Positions 50,268 through 63,930 of a DNA stretch of 64,000 nucleotides are shown piece by piece. Under the pieces are notes generated by a model that saw only the letters and a list, made by a program, of their open reading frames with translations, did not search any database and was not told the DNA's origin. The stretch comes from Motacilla alba alba (lineage: Eukaryota; Chordata; Aves; Passeriformes; Motacillidae): positions 2,114,618 to 2,178,617 of the forward strand of contig NC_052032.1 of NCBI RefSeq assembly GCF_015832195.1, in the 5' to 3' direction. The translations under genes and the position numbers were made by a program. The stretch's first letter is position 1; each line of letters starts with the position of its first letter.

Positions 50268-52119
50268 ATCCCCAGACTCATGAGGTCATACCCAGGTTTG
50301 TTTTCCTCTTTACAAACGAGGAGCTTGAGTAAAACCAAAACAAACAAAATCTTTAGAAGATTTAAAGTAGAAGTGGGGTGAGCATCCCCCTGGTTCCTCT
50401 GCATGCTGTGGCTGAAGGACTCGAGCTGCAGCTGAAGAGAATCCCCGCTGCCGGAGCCGCAGCACTGACGCAGGCAGCAGGTACAAAACTGCTGAGCTGG
50501 TACCCTCCAGCAGAGCTGCATCCCAGGCAGGGGCTCCACTCGGTGTCTGATCACCCTGAACACCCCCGGGCTGGCATCTCAGCTGGCACCGGAGCTCCCG
50601 GGGCTGCCTGCCCTGCCGAGCAGCCGGGGATGGGCGCGCGCCCGGAGCTGCAGACCCCGCGAAGGTGACTCCGTGGAAATGACTCTTGGGATGCTCCGGT
50701 TGTGTTTGGAGTTGGAGGCTGGAGGGATGTGCCTTTCCCGGAGCTCATCCGTTAGGGAACCAGCTCCTGTGTGCAGCCTGTGCTGGATGCAGAGCCTGTC
50801 CCCCCGAGCTCTCATTAAATCCAGCAGAACCAAACCCACTTCTTGCCATTTCCCACCTCACTCAGCCCGAGCTGTGCGTGTGGGGAGGATCCGTAAATCC
50901 CCGAGCTCAGGCTTGGCGTAACCTTGGAGCAGAGTGATGGGAAGGGCGTTGCTGGAGACCAGCCCCAGCCAGACTTTACAGTGCCTCGTTCTTGGAAACG
51001 AGCTGTGTTTCAGGCAAATATCCGGGAGCCGGGGATTTTTTTAGCCTGTCTCTTGCTGTTCATTTTCTCCCTGGCACTGGGACTGCAATTCCAGGAACCC
51101 TGGCTATACTTGAAAGCGCCTCTCAGACAGGGATAAAAGTAATTAAATCTCTCAGCTTTCTCTCTTTTTTTTTTTTTAATTTTTTTATTTATTGTAGTTT
51201 TTCAAACATGGCATTAAGATGGGGACAAAGTGTACAGGCTGAGATCTGCCAGCCTGTTCCAACATGGAGCAGGTGAATGGGAGGATGAGGAGGCTCCTCC
51301 CTGAAAGGCTCCAGAGCTGCTCCTGAAGGAAGCAGAGATGGTTGGCTGCTGCCAGGTGCAGCCTTTCTTACACTTCCCCTCTCCTCCTCATGTAATTAAC
51401 TCGTTAAATTTAGCTGTCTGAGAGGTATGGAAATGCATGTGGTGCAACTGCTTCCGCTGTGCAAATAACCGTGATTTCAGCTTCCGTGAAAAATCAAGGG
51501 AATTGTTTCATGCCATGCAGAAGCACTGAAAGAACTGAGTTTCATACGAAAAGCAGATTAAAAAGGCAAGAAAATTGGGGAAAATGAGGAGTAATGTTTT
51601 TGTCTAATCTGGATTATGATGATTTTGGGCTTTTAATGTTCTCAATTTTAATTTTTTAACTTCAGTTTTATTTGGGAAATTAAACTGTGACATCCTTTTA
51701 AGTAGAAAAGACCAGACTCTAAAGGTTTTGATTTAACAATGCTGGCAAACAAAATGTTCTCCATGCTGCCTTTCTTCAAGGAAAGATTTTGGCAAACTTG
51801 GCTTGAGTTACTGAAGTGTTGTGGTTGACCAAAATCCAGGGGGAATGTGTGTGGGGAAATTCAGTAAAAACTATCCAGCAAAAAGTTTCTCTCCTGCTGC
51901 TGTGCTGCTCAATCTCTGGGCAGATGGAGCCAGCTGAAAGCCGGAGCATCCTTAAAAATGCACTTTTTGGATGAAATGTTTTCTCTGTTAATAGCTCTTC
52001 CTGATTGCTCCGTGCTTACCCATGTGGAGGGATGGCCCAGCCTGCAGAAACTGAAATTGAACTTACCTAGGTTAATTTTAGGGTTGCATCCCAAAGTTGT
52101 GGTCACTGGAGGATTTTTG

Positions 52120-52680
52120 ATCTATCACAGTTATTTAGGTTGGAAAACACCTGTGAGATCATCGAATCCAACCTGTGACTGACCTCCACCTGCTTGTCAC
52201 CCAGTGAGTGCCACCTCCAGGTGTTCCTTGGACACCTCCAGGGATGGGGATCTCACTGCCTCCCTGGACAGCCCTGTCCGATGTTTAATCATACTTTCTG
52301 TGAAGAAAGTCCTGCTGATGTCCACCCTGAGCCTGCCCTGGCCCAGCCTGAGGCTGTTCCCTCTCCTCCTGTCCCTGTTCCCTGGAGCAGAGCCCAACCC
52401 CCCGGCTGTCCGCTCTTGTCAGGAGTTGTGCAGAGTCACAAGGTCCCCCCTGAGCCTCCTTTTCTTTAGGCTGAGCCCCTTTCCAGCTCCCTCAGCCTCT
52501 CCTGGGGCTCCAGACCCTTTCCTGGGCATGCTACAGCCCCTCAGTGTCCTTCTTGCAGTGAGGTGCCCCAAAGTGGACACATCACCCGAGTGCTGAGTCC
52601 AGGGCGATTTTTATGGGTTTCCACCTGCTGAGGAGCCGGGCTGCTCTGAGCCAGCCTGCCCTGCCCATCCCTGATGGAAA
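52120..52680 (-). mobile_element. CR1 LINE 3' fragment, antisense, about 560 bp
   Basis: Starts 'ggttggaaaacacctgtgag' and 'atcatcgaatccaacctgtg', then 'gtgaagaaagtcctgctgat', 'ttctttaggctgagcccctt' and 'gaggtgccccaaagtggaca'. These are the standard antisense CR1 3' end and the end of its reverse transcriptase ORF. It is the longest CR1 copy here. Confidence 0.92.
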
Positions 52681-55600
52681 GCCCTTGGTTGTGCTCATTG
52701 TGGAGAGGGTGAGAGGCTGGTCATGGAGCACAGGGAGCAGCTGAGGTCAGCTCAGGTGGGACCGGCCTGGTTCATCCTGTGCTCCCGGGGTGCTTGTGGT
52801 CTCCTCACGCTGTCAAACATTAACCTGCCCCTCCACACACAGCTGTCCCTGAGCCTTCACCACCTGTGCATGCAGCTCACACCTGATGGGTCCTGTCCCA
52901 GCTCTGTTTGCTCTCAGGGCTCAGCTCCTGTGGGCTGCAGCACATGGGGAGGAAGGCTCCAGGTCTGCCTCATCCTGAGCACGGATGGGAGCAGATGACC
53001 TTCCTGGGAGCACAGAAATGCTCAGTGGGGATAATCCTGGAGCAGGGACACCCCACCAGGCAGCTGCTCCATCCCCAGAGTGTTTTATCCAGATGCAAAG
53101 CAGACTGGGTGCCCCAAACCCATTTTCTGCTCAGCAGTTTGTTGGCAGTGGGGCAGTGTTGGCATTAACCCGCCTGGCTCTCTTTGGTCACCCCCACACT
53201 CTCCACTGGCCTCCAGCTTTTTTTGAGGTGGCAGAAGGGATTGTTCTAATCTCATTTTCCATCTTTATTGTTCCGTGCACAGCCCTAAGTCTTATTTACA
53301 GGCTTATTCAAACCGTGGGCTGAACATGGGAATCTTCATTTCCTTCCAGACCTCTTTTTTATGGACCTCATTGCCACAGCCTGAGAGCTTCACACCAACA
53401 TTAACTCAATTTCACAACACCCCTGTGAGACAGACTTTGATGTTTCCTATTTTATGGTGCAAAGGGAGGTATAGGAATATCAAAGACAAAAGTAACCATT
53501 AATTTTCACTTAATACCCTCAAAACCTGTTTTTGGGAACAGCAATAGGCTCGTTTCTCCTGCATGGGCTCATTCCCTGACTAGTTTTAGGGCACCAATCC
53601 AAATGGAAAGATTTCTAGGGCTGCTCATGAACTCACACCAGAGTGTTCTTATAGTTTTCCTTGATTTAGGGCTCAGAGAGCACCTGGAAAACTCCACCTG
53701 AAGGCAGAAAGCTATAAACAACAAAAAGAGGTGGGAGTGTGTGGCTTTAAGCCTTTTGGTAACTTCATGTGTTTCTCATCATGCACACAGGAAATAAAAA
53801 TCCTGCTGGTGATGGTGGCAAAGAACATCCTAGTGGACATTTTAGCTTAAAGCTGGCAGTTTATGCAACTTGTACTGAATGTGAAACCTTCCTCCGCCCA
53901 TCCCATCACTGAGCCCTCTTTGCCATCTGTTAGTCCAAAGTGGTTTCTGAAGTTGCTGCTGATGGAGCTGTGCTGTGGAGGAACAAACTTTGTGGCATTA
54001 TTTCTTCCCTTGGTATATCTGTGCTTTAGGAGGAAAATGTCCAAGAATAATTGAGATGAATCAGGTTTCTATATGTGGCTTTTTTGAATATTTAACATCT
54101 TAGATCTTGTGAAGCAAAAGGGGCAAGGAACAAACGCTGTCTATTTTTAGGGCTGGGGAGTGGATGAAGCTGCTGGCCTACATCCTGAACTCTTTCCAGG
54201 AGGAGAAAGGCAAAAAACAACCCTAAACTGAGCCAGTCTTTGTGTGATGGGCAGGATTTCTTGTGTTTGTTTGAGCTGGCAAAAAGCAGTTGGTTTTCAT
54301 GTTGAGTTTGAGTTGTGGAGGGAAAAAGTAAAAAAGGGATCATGAGAACTTTGAATGAAACCTCTTCCCTCTCTGGTTTAATTTAAGTTGTCCAAACTGA
54401 GAACTGTCTAAATACTTGAAAAGGATGAAAGTCAATAAAGAGAAGGCTTTCTCCCTCTCTCCACCTCTTCCCCCATTCCACACTGGTGTTATAACTTGCT
54501 AAGGAGCTATTCCAGTGTTTTGCTTTTCCCAGCTGCCACAATATGGAAATTTTGGGAGTTTTGAGGGCTCTTCCTCTTTCCCTCCTCACCCCTTTCTATT
54601 CCTGATATTTTGCACTGGTTTCAGTGAAAATTCACCCTAACTACTGACCTGCTCTCAGAAATTCAGCTGGCTTTAAACAACCCCCAGATAAATCTCAAGT
54701 TACAGCCTGGGGAAAGGTCTGTGTTTGCAGTGCATTTCTTACTGGGAGATATTGCTGCTACTTTAAAATTAAAAATAAGAGCAAGATATACTGAAAAAAT
54801 AGAAATAAGTGGGGTGAAAAACTGTTCTTCAGCTGAGACTGAGAATGGAAAATTTCTACCCAAAAGAAGACTGTTTCTGGAAATGACAACTCAATGGAAA
54901 CATAGTTCTCTAATGCATTCACTGTTAAGTGAACATTATTTATATTGCAGGAGAGAAACACAATGTGGCAGAAGTTATTTGGTTGAAAAAAAAATAGAAA
55001 ATCCATGAGCAGACATTCATCGTTTGCAAGTAGGGAGCCTGGGATACAGATGAGCTAAAGGATGAAGGCTCCAGACTCTTGCTCTTGCAATTTGCATTTT
55101 GTTGGTATATATAAAATGAAATGAGGTTTATATTTGTTTCAAGCAGAAGTGCTTAGCAGGCATAGGAAAAGCTGTCTGCAATGTTAAGCATATATTCTAA
55201 GTTTTCTTGGAACGAGATCATTAGGAGGAAATAGCTACTCTTTTTCTATTCTTGCTGAGGTAGGATCGTGTTCTCTACATTGTTTAATAGCAAGTCTAAT
55301 GCTACCTTTGAGACTCTTTTTCGGGGAGGCAGCACATTCTCAGCCATGTGATCCTGTAATCTGCCGTTGTTTTGGGGTAGTGCTTGGATTGCTCCAAGGG
55401 GGAGATGCAAATCCCACCTGATTTGGGCTGACTTGTGGGACTGCCAGGGGAATTAAATTCTGGGACAAATCTACACAGGGGGTTTATTCTTCCTTCTCTT
55501 TATTCATCCCCTCTAGGGCTGTTGGAAGGGTTTGGGCCCTGCAGTGGTGTGGTGCTGCTGCTCCTGCAGGCTCTGGGTGGGGTCCTGGCACCCACAGCTC

Positions 55601-57984
55601 CGAGGATTTTGGTGTGCCAAATTCTGCATGGAGAGTGTGATGGGAAGGTGAGGGAGCTCCCAGTGCTCCTCCTCTTCCCCATCTCTGTAATGTCCTGGTG
55701 TGCAAGGGAAGTTTTCCAACACATCCATCCATCCTGCAGTCTCTAGGATGATAATCTGGCCAAACTCCTGTGCAGCTGCTTTTTCAGGGGTCATCACCTT
55801 TGGAAAGAGCTTTTCCTTTTGCCAGTGGGAAGGGCAGAAGTTTAGGGTTTACATTTTAGCAGTTTGCTGTGGGTGGCAGATCCTTAACCCCCTTATTGCT
55901 GCTTTCAGTGGGTTTCAGATCAGATCCTAAAATCCTTTGGCCATATTGCAGGACAGATTTCCCAGCTCAGACTCCTGTATCCCATGGAATTACTCCCTCA
56001 GCAATAAAGACAGCCAGATTGACAGCTAAAATATTTTTCTCTTCGTAATGACTTTTTAACATTCAAAATTTATGGATCTCTTTATGCCCATAAAACATAG
56101 CAAGTCTATCCTCTGTCCCATTCCAGCATCACTTGCCTAAATTTGAATCCATCACTTTGAAATGATTTCATTGTAGATGGGGTGCACGATGAATAATGGA
56201 ATATCTTGAACCCTCCTAACTTCAAATTAATGTCCTTTACTGCCAAGTAATTACTGTCCCATAAAGGAATCCTTTGTACCTCTGGATGAGGCTTTCTAGT
56301 CCCTCATGCCCCAAAGTCCTTTAAACTGTCCCTTTCAAGCTGGTCTGAACCAAAAATATACAAGGACTGCGGGTCCTGATAAGTTTTTAGACCTTTAATT
56401 GGTTTTGTGGAACTGTTGGAGGCTGGGAGTGTGGCAGGAGCACATCTCTGGATGACTTTGTCCTGGACACCAGAGTGATTAGCAAGAGCCCTGTTGCTTT
56501 TTAAGGCTGAGCCTGGCAAAATCAGCTCATTCTTGACCCTCCTGGAGCAAAAACCAGATTGTTGTGGTCATCTTTTTTTTGCAAATATTTTCTACCTTGT
56601 CCTTACGGCTGGGAGTGGGTGCTTCAGGAACCTCTCAGGACAGGAATTTTGCAGCTGGAGGGAGAGGAAGAACTCCAGCTCTGGGCTAATGGAACTCCTG
56701 TCCTTCTGCCTGCCAGGTTCACTTCTGTTTCTCAGTGCCCTGGGCACAAGGATGGAAAATCTGACCCAACTTGTTTCATGTGAGAAACAGCTGGTGGCAC
56801 TGAGCATCAGGGATTTTCAGTCTGTTCTCTTCCAGAAAAGCCTTTTCTCCCACTTCACCAGTGCTTTGTGCTTGATCTTGCTGAATTCTAAAATTGCTCT
56901 CTTGGCTATAGATGAAGAACTGACTCTGGAGACTAAAAGAAGTCTAACCAACCTGAGTATCTCCCCTGTTTCTAGGATGCTCACTCTGTCTAACAATCAG
57001 ACTTTTCCCTGTTTCTCCTTTTGTGGTTCTCACCATTAGATTTTCAATTTGTCAATTTTTACAGTGCTATTCAATCTATTCTGTAGAAATCTGAGCTCCA
57101 TGATGGGGCTTTTTACACCTTCTTATCATTTGATACAGAAAGATCATGGGCAGAAAGTCACACAGACAAGTTCCCTTTATCCCACCCAGGGCATCTAAGG
57201 ATGCAGAGGGGTGGACAAGGTCTGTGGGGTGACCTGAACCTGTTTGTGGGCTAATGAATCTTCTCCATCATTACCTCATGTTGTAATGACTACTTGGTGC
57301 CAAAATCCTCCAGAAAAATCCACCCCAACCTGAAGGACCATCAGTCTGTGTCATTAAACAGGCCCTGACCCAATCAACCAGAGCTATTTAAAATTTAAAT
57401 ATAATCTCTCGGGTGTCTGTCTCCTCATGAGTCTCTGGAGGCTGCAAATCTGCCTTAGTTCTTCTAACAGAAGATTTCAAAAAGCTTTAACTCCTTTCTC
57501 TCATGCTTAGGATCACAAGTGAGACGGCCCTGACGATCTAAATAAATAAATAAATGTGCTACTGTTAGGTTATTTCATCTTCATAAGGGCTATTTAACCC
57601 CCTTCTGCTTTTTCTGCTGGAGCAAGGGAGCTCTTCAAAGGGTCAAGGAAAAGGATGCAGAAAATTGATGTCATCCTCAGAACTGTCCTTGCTAGCCCCC
57701 AGCTTGAAATATCTCGGGTGACACTGAAAGACTCCCTGCAGGGCTCTGAGGACCAGGATGAATGAGGATCCTTGGATTAGATGATGATTAAGTGCCTGAT
57801 GAAATGGGATGAATGAGGTGCTGCAGGCAAGAACTCCTCCATTATCACAGCTGACCTCGGGCCAAATTTCCTCCGTTTCCCCATCTGTAAAAATGGAAAT
57901 TTATTGCGTCATAAGTTAAGGGTGAAGTTGTGTCTTAGAAACCTTCTTGCTCTAGAGCACAGAGCACCTTTCTGTTCACAGCTC

Positions 57985-58415
57985 CTGCCCAAGTAACCAA
58001 GGGATCATGGGTTAGAAGAAGCCTTAAAAGCATCTGATTCCACCCCCTGCCATGAGCAGGGACACCTCCCACTGTCCCAGGCTGCTCCCAGCCCTGTCCA
58101 GCCTGGCCTTGGGCACTGCCAGGGATCCAGGGGCAGCCACAGCTGCTCTGGGCACCCTGTGCCAGTGTTTTATCCCCCTTCTAATAAAAAACCTTCTCCC
58201 CAGTATCCCATTTAAACCCACTGCCTGTCAGTGTGGAGCCATTCCCTCTTGTCCTGTCACTCCATGCTTTTGGAAACAGTTCCTCTCCAGCTTGTGGGCT
58301 CTCTTCAGGCTCTGCAAGGCCACAATGAGGTCAGCCCAAAGCTTCTCCTCTCCAGGCTGAACAATCCCAGCTCTCCCAGCCTTTCCTCCCAGCAGAGCTG
58401 CTCCCTCTGATCAAT
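57985..58415 (-). mobile_element. CR1 LINE 3' fragment, antisense
   Basis: Contains 'cagggacacctcccactgtc', 'gccttgggcactgccaggga' and 'aggctgaacaatcccagctc'. It is related to the copies at 11.9 and 41.4 kb but in the opposite orientation. Confidence 0.92.
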
Positions 58416-60984
58416 GAGGAGACCTATAATGCTGCCCTGCTGCTGATATTTAGTAGAAACTTTCACAAAATGGACCAAGACAGGAAGCAGTTTTTTCCCT
58501 GGACTGAAATCCTCTGTGTGAGCCATTGAATCCAAATGCTCCACAAAGATCCCCTGAGTGAGTCTTCACGAGACCTGGTGGGGATGAACATGCTTCCCTC
58601 TTCCCTGCATCATCCATCAAGGAGCTTAAAGTAACTGGGAAAGAGATGGTTATTGAATATCTCATGGAAGATAGGACAGAAACATAATTATTACCCATCC
58701 TTGAGGAGAGGAAGTGAAGGAGGGAATAGTAGAAGAGTAATCAAGCAAAGAACAGAACCACAGTTGCCTTGGTGTTTGGTTTAGGCAGCTGCCTGCTTTT
58801 TTAGGGCCAGGAAGGGGAGCAGGTACAGAGCATGGTAAATCCTTCCTCCTCTAGCACTCGCTGTGAAGTTCTCTGCAGATCTTCCCAGTGCAGAGAAGTG
58901 GGGCCCTGGGCCAGCAGGGTCACGGAGCCCACGTGGCATTTCCCAACTGGCTTTTTGTAGCCCTGCCATCCTGGCAGTGACACATCTTAGGATCAGCCTC
59001 CCTAGGCCTTCCTTGCACCTTTAATTGCTTGTTTTCCTCCTGGCTGGATCCTCAAAGCCCCACAGGCCATTGGGAACCAGCTCCCTGCCTCCCTCCTGGT
59101 GGTTGCATCTGTGGGCTAAGTGAGGTGACTGTTCCAGCTGGTAAAACATCCTGGGGTCATTTCCTGCAGAGGGGCTGAACAGGTCCAGGATCAGGATTGT
59201 TAAATCCAGGGTGTTTTAACTGCACAGTTTGGTTCTACATAAAATCAATCACTGTCTGAGTGAATGTTGGGAAGAATGACCCATTGCAGGCTGGATGAAG
59301 CATCCCTGGCTCCTAGAAAAGCTCAGCACTGTCACCGGGAATTTCTTGTTAAGGAAATATGTAAATCTGAGAGGCGAGGCCAAGAAGTGGAAGTGTGATT
59401 TCTGATGGAAAACTGCTTTATTTCTTCCCTGTCTTTGTACAAGTATTATCTGTGGGTCTCAAACCCTGCAGGAACCATCTCTGATACTTCTGGAGGAGCT
59501 TGCTGATCCCTTCCCCTTTTGTAAAGAGGGAAGAGAAAGGAGGGACATAAAAAGCACATTGAAAATGGCTCCATGGCAATGACAGACACCCATGGTGTTC
59601 TTTTGCAGGGTTTGTTTCCTGGAAGGGATTGTTTCTTGCATAACCAGTTGATTCCTGTCCCCTCCTGGATGATCTTGAATGCTGTCCCAGTCAGGCAGAA
59701 ATATTAGCTGTGACTCTGGTCTTGTTCCACAGTTGTAAGTCATGGGCACCAAGAGAAACTTGTCCTCCACCTGGCTGAGGGCAGAATCTGTGGTTTTCTT
59801 GCATTCCTATTTATTTTGGTTACTTTGGACCAAATGGTGAATGATCCTTTATTTTAAAGGAAGCAAGAGATCTCCCTGAGATTGTTTTAAGTGAGCTCTA
59901 CAAGCTTCTTCATCTAAATTTTACTCTGGGAGCAGCTGAACTGGCACTTTCTGCCCCTTTGCACAGATGGATTGTCCAGGAAACCCTCAGGAAAATCCTG
60001 GTGAGTCAAAGTGGAAAATGACCTGAAACAGAAGAAGGTCACAGCAGCATGGTGGAGGAGGACAGGGAGAGATGGACAGGGCTGCTCTGAACGGCTCAAA
60101 ATGGTTGTGTCCAGGTGATTTCCTCAATGCTGTGGAGCCTGGTTCACCCAGAGGGGCTGGAAAGTAGATCTGGGGATTGTTTTTGATGTCAGGTTATTCA
60201 GCTGGGCCTGGTGGCTGGAGATGACTCAAGTGAGAAGGGACAGGTGCTCTGGCTGTGGGCAGTTGAGTCCTGTGGTGCCAGGCAAGGCTGAGCTTCCTCA
60301 GATCTGGTATCTTCTAAAGACAGGGCTCATCTGGGGAAAGATAATGTTGTCTTTGCTAATTTAATGAAAATTTAACTTGAAATGAGCTGGATTTGCAGGT
60401 GATGATGTTTCACAGGTCTGGGAGTTTGACACGAGGTTGCTCTAAGGCTGTTGGCTCTTGCCAGAGGCAGCAAAGCTTTCCCAGCAGGGCTGTGACCTAC
60501 TCCAGGGGCTGGGCCACCCCAGGTCTCCTTCATCCTCATTTTCTAAACTCTGATGTGTTCATTAAGAGCTGTTTGCAATTTGTTCCAGCCCTTTTTGCTG
60601 AATAAAGGGCTCTCCTGAAGGCCAAAGAACCCATTAAGAGCATACACAGGGAAAAAAGTAGCACCATGAAGAAAACATGAGATTTCTTTTTGCATCTCTT
60701 AATCCATTTGGTGAAATATGGGTGTTTCAAGCCAAAAATGGAGAAGGAAGAAAATTGAAAGTGTTTCATTTTGAAATATATTGCTTTCACGTACTTGAAA
60801 TGCTCCTTTTGACTTTATGCTTGGAAATAGCACTGATCTAAACTGTAAATAAAAATTAATTAAGTGACTCAGATGCCATAAATCTGTTACCTTCAGGTCA
60901 AATGAAATATTTGGTTGACCTGAGGTGGCTTTTCTCGGATGCATTTTCCCTGGGAAAGCACAATGTCTGCAAACGGGCTTTCCC

Positions 60985-61065
60985 TGGTGTCCCTGCCCAT
61001 GGGGTTGGAATAAAATGGGCTTTAAGGTCCCTCCCAACCCAAACCATTCTGTGATTCCATAAAAT
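60985..61065 (+). mobile_element. CR1 LINE 3' terminus, short
   Basis: Only the last 80 bases or so: 'ggtgtccctgcccatggggt', 'ttaaggtccctcccaaccca' and 'attctgtgattcc'. Confidence 0.8.
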
Positions 61066-62499
61066 GATTTTCTCCAGTTCATTTGGATGATCCAACTGAA
61101 AAGTTTGTTTGCATCATCCAACTGAAAAGTTCCCTTGTCCAGCTGCAGGTGGCAATGATTATTTTTTCCTGTTGTTTCTGCACTCAGAGATATGGTTTCT
61201 CCCTCAGAAAAGGATCAGCAATTGGGATTTTCCTTTGCCAGTCTCCTCTGAAACTCATTCCTCTTGGATTAGAAGGGATCTGCCTTGGGAAGACCTTAGA
61301 CCTGACAGGGAAACACAGCAAAGTAAACAGAGAATCAGGAAATGAAGATTATTTGTAATTGAGATTATTTGTCTCCCTTGCACCAAGCCCTGAAAGGGAT
61401 TCTGGGGAAAAGAAAAGTGTGATGTAAAAAAGAAGAAGCTTTTCTTCTGCTTATCTGGTCTGTTTTAAAACCTTATTTTGGGAAGGATGTTGATAGGAAG
61501 GATATTGTTTTATGTAAAGCTTTGTTGTGTCTGTGGCCTGTAATTCCAACAGAAATACCTGGAATAAACCCAATTCCTCAGTGCAGCATTTGGGCATTGC
61601 TGGTGGCAGGTCCTGGCTGTTAAATTCAGCTGAAAACATCTGAAGGGGCCACTGAAAGAGTTCAGGCCTTAGAAGGAAACAAGAAAGGGATGCCGGAAGG
61701 TTACGGATCTCCTGCCAGCATTTTCCTGGAAAACACAGAGCTTTACAGGCAGGTTTTGTGCAACAAAGACAAGCTTGAGCAGCTTCAAACACAGGAAATC
61801 ACAAAGGGCTGCAGCCAAGAAGGGGGTGAACCCAAGGCAGACAAGAGGCAGGAAGATGCATCTCCAAGCAAAATTCCCAGGGGATGGAAGCACAGGTGGC
61901 TGTTGCCTCTCAGAGATCTTTTATTTTCTCTTTTTTCCTCAGGAAAATGTTTGAAAAAAAACCTGACTCTACACTGATTATCTCAAGTTTAAGATGTTTA
62001 GAAAAAGGACAAGTTTCTATCCTCAGGCCTCCCTGAGATAGATGAATTTTTGGAGAGGCACTTGAAGATTTCATTCCATTTCAGTTTTCCTTCACCTTCC
62101 TCCGTCTCTGTGCTGATGATCTGGAGGGGCTCCCCCAGTTTTCCTTGGATTTCAGTGAAGTTGTAAGAAAGTTGCCTTCCTTTCATTTTGTCCTTCACAA
62201 ATGCTCTGAAGCTCTAATGCTCTGAAGCTTTAACGCTCTTTCAGAAGCTGTGGCTCATAAAATGGGGCTTTGGTGAGGAAAGGGAGGAACAAAATTGGAG
62301 GGAAAAAACCACCCCCTCTGCCAAACCAAGGATTCACAGGTTCCCTCTGCCTCTCCCTGAGGGGGAAAAGGAGCTGAGTGAAGAAGGAGCAGAGTTTTCC
62401 AAACAAATTTCTGGCTGGAGTGAGCGTGGCAGCTGCCAATCACCACCCTGAGCACCATATTCCCCTCTCCTTTGCTCTGGTGTTTTTTTTGGATCTAAG

Positions 62500-63190
62500 C
62501 TGTGCAGGATTCTCTTCGAGCCTCTTTGTAACTCCTCTAAGTAAGAGCCTGAGACAAGAGATGCAGGACTCTAGGTGGCTCTTCAAAATGCTGTTTACTG
62601 TATAGAAGATTTTACAGCAGTCTTGGGTCGTGGGTGACAGAGCCACGCGTACAGCTGTCAGCTACAGCTATAGAGAAGCCTGAAGAGACTTTAAAATTTG
62701 GTTACATTGCATTGATTTTTTTTTTTTTTTTTTTTTTTTTGCTGAGCATCTTAATACATGACAAACAATCTATACCTTTACTTTTACCTATAGCCTATCA
62801 TAACTACCTTTACCATATTATGGCCAATACTGTCCAACCACATGAGTTAGTATGGTACAGTTTAAGCTAGAATTCTACTTGCCACATCAACATGTCTTAT
62901 TTGCCTGTGGTATCTTCTTGGTAAAAACATCCTTTTGTTCGTGGTCAGCTTATCTTTGCTCTAAGTCATAGAATCTCTTTCCAACTGACTTAACCTTTGC
63001 TTTCTTAGTTGTCCAGTAAAACTGGCTCAGCAATTGTCACTTTACAAATCTGTTGTTCTTCTACATCAAAACTTGCTTCCATCTCTATTCTGCTCTCAGG
63101 TTCTACATTCAGAGATCTTTCTGCCAAGCACACATAGCTGGGAGACTTTCTTGTCAAACTTTCATCCTTCCCAATATCTCTACAGAACAA
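62500..63190 (-). mobile_element. Passerine-type endogenous retroviral LTR, antisense
   Basis: On the minus strand the block reads as an LTR. A U3-like part is followed by an A-run, then CAGTAAACAGCATTTTGAAG, a variant poly(A) signal and downstream region, and then CATCTCTTGTCTC and an end near TCCTGCACA. I recognise the plus-strand text 'ggtggctcttcaaaatgctg' and 'ggtatcttcttggtaaaaac' as a common interspersed sequence of songbird genomes. Borders are approximate. One reading is TGTGC at 62,501 to GCACA at 63,132 with flanks CTAAGC/CATAGC, which agree at only four of six bases. A T tract at 62,716-62,740 lies inside. No retroviral coding sequence is present. Confidence 0.5.
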
Positions 63191-63489
63191 TCTGCTCAAG
63201 ATGGCCCTGGACCAGTTGTAGGCCAGTCCTGGAAGCCCTCAGGCAGGAGAGGAGCAGCTGGGCTGTCCCTCCTTTTCCAACCCATCTCTACCTGGGATTT
63301 CCTCTGCCCTCAATGTGTGCTCAGTCAGTATTTACAGATTTTGTTGCTGTTGTTTTGAGCTGGAAGGTTTGATGTGTTCATCCTCTCATTTCTCAGGGTC
63401 TCTTCTCTCCAGGTGTTTGTCCCACAGATTTCACCCAGGACAGACCAGGACAGGTTTCATCTGATTTAGGAGGAGGAACCTAAAATACA

Positions 63490-63930
63490 CGTTAGGAAGG
63501 ATATTGGAATGCTTGAGCATGTTCAGAGGGGGCAACGAGGCTGGAGAGGGGCTGGGAACACAAACCCTGTGAGGAACCACTGAGGGAGCTGGGGGTGCTC
63601 AGCCTGGAGAAAAGGGGACTCAGGGGTGCCCTCATCACTCCCTACAGCTCCTGAAAGGTGCCTGTGCTCAGCTGGGGCTGGGCTCTTTCTCCAGGCAGCA
63701 CTGACAGAAGCAGAGGACACAGTCTCCAGCTGTGCCAAGGGAAATTCAGGTTGGATATTAGGAAGAAGTTTTTTACAGAAAGGATGATAAAGTTCTGGAA
63801 TGGCTGCCTGGATGTGTTTAACAAAGCCTGGATGTAGCACTGGGTGTCAGGGTTGAGTTGAGGTGTTGGACTCCATGATCTTTAAGGCCTTTTCCAACCT
63901 GGTGATTCTGTGAATTCTGTGAATTGAATA
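63490..63930 (+). mobile_element. CR1 LINE 3' fragment
   Basis: Contains 'ggctggagaggggctgggaa', 'gctcagcctggagaaaaggg', 'aaattcaggttggatattag' and 'ttggactccatgatctttaa', and ends with tandem ATTCTGTGA copies, the CR1 terminal microsatellite. Confidence 0.95.

Noticed and set aside
52194..52596. Frames of 91 and 130 codons on the + strand near 52.2-52.6 kb
   Set aside because: They are antisense to a CR1 copy, and the composition matches CR1 3' sequence rather than a host gene.
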